Below are positions 41,772 through 50,988 of a stretch of 64,000 nt of DNA, one piece after another. How positions within the stretch are numbered: position 1 is the stretch's first letter; every line of letters starts with the position of its first letter. The position numbers and the translations under genes were made by a program. The notes below the pieces were generated by a model, which was not told the DNA's origin, ran no database searches, and saw only the letters and a list, made by a program, of their open reading frames with translations. The DNA comes from Micropterix aruncella (Eukaryota > Arthropoda > Insecta > Lepidoptera > Micropterigidae): contig OX155957.1 of assembly GCA_944548615.1 (NCBI GenBank), positions 7,057,219-7,121,218 of the forward strand, given 5' to 3'.

Positions 41772-41873
41772 AGTAGACAAAGTCTACCCTGGACAACGGC
41801 GGTTGCAACATCGCCGAAACGCCAGGTGCTAAAAACGTCACGCGGTAAATTCGTTTATAAAACTATTTATAAC
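41772..41873 (+). mobile_element. Half copy of the hairpin element (copy 5)
   Basis: Only the centre and right arm are present: tagac aaa gtcta, then 'ctggacaacggcggttgcaa', 'catcgccgaaacgcc' and 'cacgcggtaaattcgttta'. The left arm is missing. It shows the family can exist, or be retroposed, as a single arm. Confidence 0.7.
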
Positions 41874-42008
41874 TGCTACATCCTTAGTACAGCTGAGACT
41901 AGGTTTGGCACCATTGCATGCAAAGATTGCACCATTGCAACCTTAATTATACCGACTCTTATATTAACAAGAAGAAAGAAACCATTTAAATTATCACCAT
42001 AGGATATG

Positions 42009-42575
42009 AAACGATAAAATAAACAGAAAACTAGAAAGAAACAAAAAGTTACCTTAGTAATTTGTGACATTTAGACATTAAGACAATTATTTATTTGACG
42101 TTTAGACAGTTTGGGTAGGTACTTTATGATAAATGGAATGACAATGATTCTAACAATTCCAGATAATTCTAAATCGGTTCTATCGTTTAGAAGTTATGCT
42201 GGATTAAAGAAACGAAAAACAAACGTAGATGAACCCTGAACACATTACACTCCTTTTTTTTGGACAGTCGTATAATAACATATCACACATGTATATCACA
42301 TAATATTAAAATTAAACGATAGAATAAACAGAAAACTGTAAAGAATGAAAAAGTTACTCTAGTAATTTATTGACATTTGGACATTTAGACAATTATTCAT
42401 TTGACGTTTAGACAGTTTGGGTAATTTATGATACACGGAATGAAAACGATTCTAACAATACCGCATACTTCTAAATCGGTTGGAGCGTTTAGAAGTTATG
42501 CTGGAATTAAAAAACGGAAAACGTAGGTACATAGATAAACCCTTTACACATTACACTCCTTCATTAGAGTCGTGT
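42009..42575 (-). repeat. Repeat X, two tandem units of about 304 bp
   Basis: Units start aaacgataaaataaacagaa (42009) and aaacgatagaataaacagaa (42313). Each contains the reverse-strand X blocks 'ggacatttagacaattatt', 'ttctaaatcggtt' and 'cacattacactcctt'. The second unit ends at about 42575. No protein. Confidence 0.75.
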
Positions 42576-43125
42576 AATAAAATAGACTTGCAGGCACTTC
42601 TATCGCAGCGCCGGCACCCGGAGCGAAACGAACTAATTTTCGGACTTGCGTCAATAATATATACAGTTCGATTATACACGAAATATAAAATACGTATTTT
42701 TCACTGTTTTCAATCACGAAGACGTTGATACGAGCAATTTGACGTGGGTATAGCTGATTTTTCCTAAAAAATCGGATTTTGGGTCCCATGAAATCGATCA
42801 TGTATGCCCGTTAAATTAACGATCCACTGCCGAGGATCCATTAACGAGGTGTTAAGGCCTCGTAATATTTTCCGAAGATTTACAGCTGTTATTTTTCGCT
42901 ATTATTCCATCAACGCTTTTGTATTTTAATTGCAAGACGAGCGGCCATCTGCCACCGTTTTATTTGGTTTCTTTCGCGGAAATCGTGCCACGGAATATGG
43001 GAGCGTTACTCTTAGTATTTGCTATGTGAAACGAGATTATGAAGCGGAGAATTACTTTAAAGTTACATATACCTTAAAGTTTACTTTAGTACAGTATACT
43101 TTAAATACATGATGATATTACATAA
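42576..43125. other. No gene recognised
   Basis: Mixed composition. Open frames are short and overlapping on both strands. Confidence 0.4.
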
Positions 43126-43851
43126 TCTATACTAATATTATAAAGAGGTAAAGTTTGTGACGTTGTAGGAAGTAATCTCTGGATCTACTGAACCGATTTT
43201 GAAAATTCTTTTACCAATAGAAAGCCACGTTATTTGTGAGTGTCATAGGCTATACATTAATTCGAAAAATGAAAAGACTTTTTCGTGGTAGTCGGATTTG
43301 CCAAGTAAGTCGGAGAATAAGCGGTCGAACGAAAACGTTTCTAACTAACGCTGTCTTAACGATGGGAGATATATGATTAACTTTTAGAGAAAAGTTGTAG
43401 AGCTTGATAATGCCTACAAAAAAGTCAGCGACAGCATATGTCTACCTTTTATATTTAAGTCACAGAGAGTAGTATTTTATATTTAAAAAATAATTTAAAT
43501 CGTTAGATCATGGTTATTGGTCATATTATCAACAATTATGAATTCTTATCAAAATAAGTAAATTTATCATCTCAAGTGTTTAAAACAAAAGACTTTTCCC
43601 TTTTACTGCATAAATGGTTAAAGACATAATTGACACTCACAAATAAGACACTTACAAGAAGACACTCACAAATAACGGTAATATAGTCGAATTGCGTGCA
43701 AATACAAAAATACATATGCAGTAAAAATATAACCCTTCTTTTGGCAGTCAGGAAATAAATCATAGCACTCAGTACTAACCGAACCACACTCATAATTTCA
43801 TTACAAGTAAAAATGTTTACCGCCCAACGAAGTGAGCACGGGTCAGCTAGT
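43126..43851 (+). mobile_element. Non-autonomous Helitron, plus strand
   Basis: It starts TCTATACTAATATTATAAAG after A at 43125 and ends gagcacgggtcagctagt before T at 43852, that is, CTAGT inserted between A and T. A GC hairpin precedes the end. It is 726 bp and has no coding capacity. Internal sequence is highly similar to 38634-39388 in inverse orientation. Confidence 0.9.
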
Positions 43852-44189
43852 TTATTTATAAAATCCAAATAACAGAACCAGTGATTACGAAATCGATATG
43901 ATGTTTTAGTAGAGCCACTTAAGATTAAAATAATTTTTTAAATCGTTACTTAAGGTTTCTAAAGAGTCTCACCATATACTTTATAATACTCGTATTAGAT
44001 ACTTAAAACTACAAAGTCAACAGCATTTTAAGGCTCTGTATAAAATCAAGGCACTTAATTTAAATATTCAACCATCTCGTTTGCACACATATGCTACACC
44101 CATATAAAGAGAGCCCAGTCAATATGCGTGACAGAGACTGCAAAGTTATATATTATTATTGTTTTATAAAATAAAATGAGAAATCAGAT

Positions 44190-44459
44190 ATGTCGTTTCT
44201 ACATAAAATTGTTCATACTGGGTTGGACAGTCTAAACCTCCTGAGTAGGGTGAGCATACGAGCGCCTTCCCGACTCGCACGCGCTTACTTAACTTTTAAC
44301 GTACCGAGGTTCAACACTAACTATGGTTCCAATTCGTTATTGCCGCGCGTTATGCATGCATACAACGTATGCTTTAACGATATTGACATATTTAACCATC
44401 AAAATAGTCGATCCTTTGTTAAGGAGGTACGTGAAAAACTGATTATCAGATCGATTTGA
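44190..44459 (+). pseudogene. LINE polymerase C-terminal fragment, third subfamily
   Basis: It contains MSFLHKIVHTGLDSLNLLSR, VSIRAPSRLARAYLTF, FNTNYGSNSLLPRVMHAYN and FNDIDIFN, then a basic end. This is the C-terminal pattern shared with 29.1 and 56.8 kb. Decayed upstream sequence is detectable from about 43950. The 3' region carries (CA)n-rich DNA and A-rich runs to about 44690. Confidence 0.7.
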
Positions 44460-44690
44460 ATTAGCATGCACATACAAGCACTCACAAGCACATTCGCACT
44501 ACGGATATACACACCCACACACACATACATACACGCACACACACATACAAACACACACGCACACATACACACTCTCCATCACACAAACACACACCAACAC
44601 CTATACACTCGCACATATTATGATTATGTTATTTTTTATGCTGTATGTTTTTAACAAAAATAAAATACAAATAAAAAAAATAATAAAAAT
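44460..44690 (+). mobile_element. LINE 3' region with CA-rich microsatellite
   Basis: (CA/ACAC/ATAC)n from about 44470 to 44610, followed by aaaataaaatacaaataaaa, consistent with the 3' end of the preceding LINE fragment. Confidence 0.55.
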
Positions 44691-45260
44691 TATGAACCGA
44701 GCTCATGCTCGGCAGCAGGCATTGCATTTGAACAAGGAGTATTCTCTGTCCTTTCTGCCTCGAATGGTCGAAGTTTCCATGCTCATAGTCAAAAGTTGAT
44801 AGTCATAGTGTGTGGTAAATGCCGCGGTTCTTCATTTCATAGCTCTATGTATGTTGTACCTACATGGTAGTGCTCGACGAGCGTCCTAAGTCCTAACGGA
44901 ACGAGCGTCGACTATTACCTGCAGATAACCTTGGACGCCGAGCGACTGGCGTGTAATGAGTAGGTATGGTTACTTGGTTTTGCTGCTGCGACGTCACTGT
45001 TATAGAGCAGCGTCGTGTGGCGTCGCGATGAATATAAATATACTATTAAAGGGATGAAATATACGATTAGAGTTATGTGAAATATACGATTAGAGTTCTG
45101 TAGATTCATCGATTATATAGCGTATTAGAATACTCCATGCCCTAGTGCATTTTAGCAACACTTCTGCACCGGCGGCAACAGGTGGCGCTGATTGCCCGGC
45201 GAAACTAATATAATTTAATTAGACTATCTATAATAACATAACGTCTTAAATAGTTCATTT
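44691..45260. other. No gene; 22-base tandem at 45056-45100
   Basis: gaaatatacgattagagtt occurs twice (about 45056 and 45078). Otherwise nothing recognised. Confidence 0.45.
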
Positions 45261-45261
45261 G

Positions 45262-45540
45262 TTTGTTTGTTTCTACTCTTTATTGTGAAATGGCACAAAG
45301 GGCGGGTTTATCATCATACGACAATTTTCTACAACCAACCATACCATGAAGTGTTTATATGTGTGTGTGTGCGTGTAATATGTGTGTAAGTGGCTGTCAT
45401 ATTACTGCATTTGATCGACACAATTGAAATGCAATTCCATTAATTTTATCCCAACGGAAAATGGTGACCCGTTCGGGAATCGAACTCGGCACCTTACAAT
45501 GTAAGATTAGGCGACCTAGCCACTATGTCACCGTCTGATT
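45262..45540 (-). mobile_element. tRNA-derived SINE, full copy 3
   Basis: The minus strand has the head GGTGACATAGTGGCTAGG (box A region) and GAGTTCGATTCCC (box B), then 'aattaatggaattgcatttc', a (GT)n tract, and an end with caataaagagtagaaacaaa. It is collinear over its whole length with 16461-16728. No functional anticodon is claimed. Confidence 0.85.
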
Positions 45541-45544
45541 TGTA

Positions 45545-46060
45545 ATTGCTGATTATTTATTTAGTATTAAGTTTTTTTGTTACATGTAATATATATCTGT
45601 TTGTTTCCATAAAATAAAAAAATAACAAATAAAATTCTAAAACTGCATAGGTAATAGAGGTCAATATTTTGCTTACAAAATCATAATAATCATAATACAA
45701 AATCATTGGGATTAATTAAATATATATATTTAATACAAAATCAACAGCCACCAATGCGGCAAAAAGGCGGTGTTGACATTTGTGTGATGTAATCTGCGGT
45801 AAAAATATTTAGTTATAATATGCTCTTCCTTGGGGAAGGCTAAAGTGCAGAGTTCGATTAGCAGATTGACTCTGAAGAAATATATTTTTAAGTGGCTCAT
45901 GACGAAAAGTAGAAGCCAGTGCGAAGAAATGGTGACTCACATCCTGACTTAGGCCATATTTAACATATCTGTCACCTGATACTTGACAAGAAATATGTTT
46001 CGGTTGATTATGTTTAAAATAAATTGATAATATTATATTAAATTATTAGATTTACAGTTT
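45545..46060. other. No gene confidently recognised
   Basis: On the minus strand 45990-45770 gives a short, mostly open peptide (LKNIFLQSQSANRTLHFSLP) that might be a decayed element fragment. This is too weak to annotate as coding. Confidence 0.35.
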
Positions 46061-46310
46061 TATAGGTGCATAGTTCAGTAGGAAACCTTTGTTGGCTACT
46101 TAATTTATTGGTCAATTTAGTTATTTATTTATCTATATATTTATTTATTTTACTTATCTATATACTTAAATATTTTCATTTTCTTTATTTACTATTAGTT
46201 CTTTATCTATATACTCATTTATATATTATAGTAACCTTGTTTTTTTAAAGAATGAAGGAGCGATCGGAATGAATGAATGAAAAAAATAAAAAGTGAAGTC
46301 ACTATGTCTT
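46061..46310 (+). mobile_element. Possible LINE 3' end with (AATG)n tail
   Basis: TTTA-rich low-complexity DNA ends in aatgaatgaatgaaaaaaat near 46269-46290, similar in form to other LINE tails here. No coding sequence. Confidence 0.3.
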
Positions 46311-47769
46311 AAACTATCAACCCAGAACAGATATACAATCTAGTAGGGTGATAAAATCCACTCAAACAATCTTATCTGCTTCTCAAAAAAAAAAAAATGT
46401 TAAAATATTATTATTTATACTTTTGTTATTTTTTGCCAAAATCAATTTTATTGTATTGGATAATTTTATAAATTAAAAAATAAATAAATTAAAATTAAAA
46501 ATAATAGGTATATAACATTATTTTTTTCTGACAACCGTGCCACTTTAATATGACTCAGGAAGTGAGCTCGCCTTAACACAGGAGTACCTAGCAAGGTGGG
46601 CTCAGTTGCACTTTACTTAGCATATTAGAAAAATAAATATCTAAATAATTTATGCGCTACCTGGGCTCAGACAGATATATATCTAATTTTAGACGGTATA
46701 AATTACATCTAAATGTAAACTATAACGGTAATTCCTAAATTATACATTATTTTTCTTTTCTTTTGTGCTCTTTCTCTTGCATGTGTATGTAACCAATATA
46801 TAAATAAATTGATCTCAAATTTCCTTAATAGAGTGGCAACTATTAAAAAAAGTATATAATATCATGCAGAGAAGAAAAGAGCTTCCTGATTTCTGCTCTG
46901 TCTATGTAAACGCAATCATTGCATCATCACTGTGTAATTAAATTAATATGCAATTAGACTTATGCACCGTGCATCTATGTAATAATCAATTAAGAAAACT
47001 AATGCGATGTGATTGCCTTTCGTACATTTTGTAATCACCTTTTTCATAACTGCGATAATCGAAATTTATCGGATAGCGCTCAATGAATTAATGCAGTCGC
47101 CGGCTACTAATTAAACTCATAGCAGAATGATTAAACTTTGTAATTCGGTTAGATTAATAAACTTTTCACAGCATTTTCAAATACTGTTCCCAAAGATAAT
47201 TGTGAATTGTCTATAAGTCACGGGAATCCATATTCGAGAATCTCCGAAATAAGGAGATCTGTGATTTTCAATGTTAATGTAAGTATAAGAAAATATAATC
47301 GTCGAGTTTCCCGTCGTTTTTCGGTCGACAGGCCCTGTGTACATGCCTGTGACTCCTTCCACTAGGCATATTCTCGCCATTTCGTGGGGGTTTCACGTGA
47401 ACCGGGCCCATTGGCCCGGCTTTCGAGGGTATAGCGTCTCAGGGCAGTGCTCCCTGTGGCAGGTTTCTTGGGAGTTTCTCCAATCTTGTATAGCAAACTG
47501 CAACTAATAATAAGACCCAACCATGATTTAAAATAAATTAATTAGGGACTAGGTTGCAGTATACTTTTTTAGTAGACAAACACTTTTTGAATCCCTCTAT
47601 TGTTTCAGGACCCCTCGTTACATTTAAAAATTTATAGTAGACTAGTGGAATGTTACCCGACAAACCTTGGGTATCGGTTCACTTCTTTTTCTCTCTCTCC
47701 CCCTCCCCCCCCCCCCCTCCCCCTAAGTAGCCTATGTTAATCGCCGTTCCTTCCGCTTTCGAATTTATA
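46311..47769. other. AT-rich DNA, no gene; pyrimidine tract at 47688-47725
   Basis: No domain recognised. The C/T tract includes a C run of about 13. Short frames near 47180-47380 have no similarity that could be recognised. Confidence 0.4.
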
Positions 47770-47776
47770 AAGTTTT

Positions 47777-48610
47777 CATAGCGATCGGTTAAACGGTATA
47801 GAAGTTGACCTGCTGCAGCGCCATCTAGTGGAAAGTTGCAACAACTTGGAAAATATTATTCGTGCTCAAATACCTATGTCTACCAATTTTCACGGCGATT
47901 GGTTGAAAGGTATAGAAGTTGGCTGCAGCGCCATCTGGTGGCGCTGCAGCCAACTTCTACACAAAATAGTTAAAATATTACAAAATAGTTACAAAATACA
48001 AAATAGTTAAAATATTATGCATGCTCCAATATCTATGTACCTATACCAATATTATGCGTGCTCAATTGAGCGGTATAGAAGTTGATGGGTATTATTGCAG
48101 TATAGGAACCTCTTCTACATTGTTGATTTTTTAATGTCACCCGACTATATTCACCACGCTGATTCCAAACTGCAACAATCTTTATTCGGTCCTAATAAAT
48201 AAGCGAGATATAGACATTCAAAAAAGCGTCGAACCCATACATTTCGGTAGGTCAGGTTAGTTTTTTTTTGTAAAAAAATACATAAACACCTATTTGGGGG
48301 TAGGTTAGATTAGTTTTTTTGAAAAACAATCTTAAAAACCGAATTTAAAAAAAACTTTTTTTTAATTTTGTATGTAAATTTTGTTTTGAAATTTTACGCG
48401 TCCGAAGCTTTTTTCTTTCAAATTTAGCATTACAATGATCGAATCTAGTAGTATTTCTTTATTTTTTCAATTTCTGAGAAAGGTTCCTACTCTGCTGTAA
48501 TTCCAAAATACGTATATGTGTCAACTTTCATGGCTCAAACGGTTTCGGAGTCTATTAAGCTTGAACAGACAGATATACATATGTACCAACATCCATTTTT
48601 ATAGATAAGA
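47777..48610 (-). repeat. Interspersed repeat with 'cgccatcta/ggtgg' units and Helitron-like terminus
   Basis: Three related units begin about 47777, 47889 and 48057 ('ggtatagaagttg', 'tgcagcgccatctrgtgg'). The right edge, read on the minus strand, is TCTTATCTATAAAAATGGATG, resembling the Helitron start at 2868. No convincing CTAGT end was found on the left (ACTAG at 47641 is preceded by G), so the Helitron call is tentative. Confidence 0.5.
47913..47959. repeat. Perfect hairpin, 21-bp arms
   Basis: tagaagttggctgcagcgcca (47913-47933) is exactly complementary to 47939-47959, with centre tctgg. It lies inside the repeat of 47.8-48.6 kb and probably arose from an inverted duplication of one unit. 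Confidence 0.9.
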
Positions 48611-48736
48611 TGTCCGAACCAATGACATGTACCGATTATTTAGATTTTTTCAGCGTGCGATTCGCTAACCGTAAAGCGCCGCCTTGCGTATGAGAATAAG
48701 TTATTAACAGCGAAAATATCCATATTAGTACATTCT

Positions 48737-49735
48737 CCATCCCAAAAAAACCGGACTGAATTGAAATATAATATTCTAGTGGCGCCATCTATTGTTGGGA
48801 ATATGCGTTGGAAAGCCACGTCAAAGTTTCGTTGACATCATGTCAAAGTTTCGTTGAATTCAAATGTAAACAAACAAAGTTGTTGCGTCGAATGCGTTAG
48901 TATATTTTGCGACTCGGTTCAAAAATGAATTTTGAACAAAGAGCTGCGATCAAGTTTTGTTACTCGGTAAATCCGGAAGTGAAACACACTGTCGCACTGA
49001 TTGTCTATCCCGTACGCAAATTTTCGAGTGGTATTCGCGATTTAAATCGGGCCGGAAAGACTTAAATGACGACGAAAGGCCCTGGTCGTCCAAAAACTGG
49101 ATTGAGTGCGGGATTTTATCAAAGTGAACAAAATATCTTGAAACTTCGGGCAAAATATTTTGACCGAAGTTTTGGGACTCCGTAAGATCAATTCACGATT
49201 TGTTCCAAACTAACTCGCCGATGATGAATTTTTTTTTCGAATGGAACATTGTAAAGACATCATTAGAAGTGTTCGTAAAGACGCTAACTTCGTGAAATCG
49301 ATCGTTTCTGGTGATGAGACATGATGTTTTGAATATGAGCCAGAAACTAAGCGACAACGTGCTGAATGGAGTCTTCCAGAAGAAGATTATCCCAAAAAAG
49401 TCGTTTGCAGAGGTCGAAAGTGAAGACAATGCTCATTTGAGTATTTGTTCCACCGGGTCAAACAGTCAATGGTGATTACTACCTTGACGTATTAAGACGT
49501 TTGCTTCACATAATTCGTCGGATTCGAGCGGAATATCGTGAACAAGGTAGTTGGTCCTTTTTGCACGATAATGCACCATCTCATCGTTCGAGAGTTGTGG
49601 TTGTTTTTTTCGCAAAAAATCAAATAATTTCGTTGTAACATTCGCCCTTTTCACCAGATCTGGCACCATGCAACTATTTTCTATTCGATAGACTAAAATT
49701 GCCGATGAAGGGACGAAATTATTACTCTATTCAGT
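48737..49735 (+). pseudogene. Mariner transposase, inactivated and 3'-truncated
   Basis: A Tc1/mariner-type transposon would cut and paste at TA sites. It has a left terminal repeat 48737-48760 (ccatcccaaaaaaaccggac). The coding start ATG at 48924 gives FEQRAAIKF. Further fragments are scattered over different frames: DLNDDERPGRPKTG, VSGDET (with the usual Trp as TGA), then FLHDNAPSHRS and SPFSPDLAPCNYFLF. The spacing from Asp of HDN to the last position is 34 residues, as in D34D mariners, but that position is Asn instead of Asp. There are several stops and frameshifts. The 3' end is replaced by a LINE tail at about 49740. Confidence 0.85.
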
Positions 49736-49756
49736 TACTATAATTCAGAACCGAAG

Positions 49757-49975
49757 ACCAACAAGACAAGTTTTAGAAAATAGCCTAATAATACCCAAGA
49801 TGACAACATCATTTGGACAAAGACATTACCCTTTATTACGCCGAGATTTTACAATCTGTTCAATATGGAAATAAAAATGAATTTGACATTTAGGTATTCA
49901 AAAATAAAATAAAAGAATGGTTCTCGAGTCATGACAAACTAACCATACATCAAATGTTAGAAATTATAGTTTAAT
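49757..49975 (+). pseudogene. LINE polymerase C-terminal fragment inside the mariner
   Basis: Across shifting frames it reads TTSFGQRHY, PRFYNLFNMEIKMNL and KEWFSSHDKLTIHQML, the GQRH..P..YN.. tail of the 22 kb LINE family. It joins the mariner remnant directly, so it inserted into or recombined with it. The 3' region runs to about 50520, ending aaataaataaataaat. Confidence 0.6.
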
Positions 49976-50520
49976 AAAACTTAGGTGCACAAATTATTAA
50001 TAGTTTTTTAAATAGTATGTATGTTGATTATATTTTAACATTCAACTAATTACCAATTCATTTTGTTGGTATATATTGTTTTGACAATGAATTGTACTTT
50101 TTTGTTTTTTTTTGACTAGGTATTTTATATAAATTTTTATATTTCTATACATATATTAAATATTACTTTTTGACTTTTTTATTTTTTTTATTATACATTT
50201 ATCTTACTCTTTACTTTAGTTTTATGTAAATTCTCTGATTGTCTCACTCTATTTGATTGTTTTTTTGATTGTTTTTTTTATTAGATTTTTTTTGAGGATC
50301 ATATTTTAGGGCAATTTAGTTTTATGAGCATTTCAATAAAATTTTTACATAATTCATTGTAAAATTTGAGTCCTGTCCATCCTAGAACGGGCTAGTCCCA
50401 ATTGGGTGACAGAATCAAATAAGAAAAAGGTTAAGGTTTTGCCATTCGGTTCCTGTAATTTTTATAAGCAAAAACAATGTTATATAGTAATTAATTCTTA
50501 AATAAATAAATAAATAAATT
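49976..50520 (+). mobile_element. LINE 3' untranslated region with AAAT-rich tail
   Basis: AT-rich non-coding DNA after the polymerase tail, ending with (AAAT)n at 50500-50520. The section 50380-50460 ('cctgtccatcctagaacggg') has no recognised match in the window. Confidence 0.5.
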
Positions 50521-50988
50521 GAACGTATACAAAAGACGTGTACCGACCTACTAAAATCGATTTCTACCGAGGACATTTCAAGGTCATTTGATGAATTGAT
50601 TGAGCATGCAAATACCTGTATTGAAGAGAATGGAGAGAATGGAGTTAATAATAATTCAAATTCAAATTCAAATTCTTTATTTACAAAAAATCATAGTGTT
50701 AGTTACAAATGAATTAAACCTAACCTAACTGGATCGCACGAGACGTCCGCACTAAGGTAGGCTCAGAATCATATAATTAAGTACGTACTGCCTAATGCTA
50801 AATAAAAAATTTCGTTGAAGAATGCCGTGAAAAATAAAATCGAGTACAAAGTAAAATTTTAGTAAAAAATAAAATTTCAAATTATCTAAAAAGGTATGTG
50901 ATAATAATAATAATGATATATAATAATCATAAAATATAATAATCATAAATATATGGTAGGTTAATAATATTGTGTTAGGAATGTTAAG

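Noticed and set aside
45770..45990. Possible decayed coding region on the minus strand
   Set aside because: A short peptide with no recognisable motif; not enough to call a gene.
47641..48610. Complete Helitron ending at ACTAG 47641
   Set aside because: The base before ACTAG is G, not the expected A, and no GC hairpin is next to it. Only the TC-like end at 48610 is plausible.
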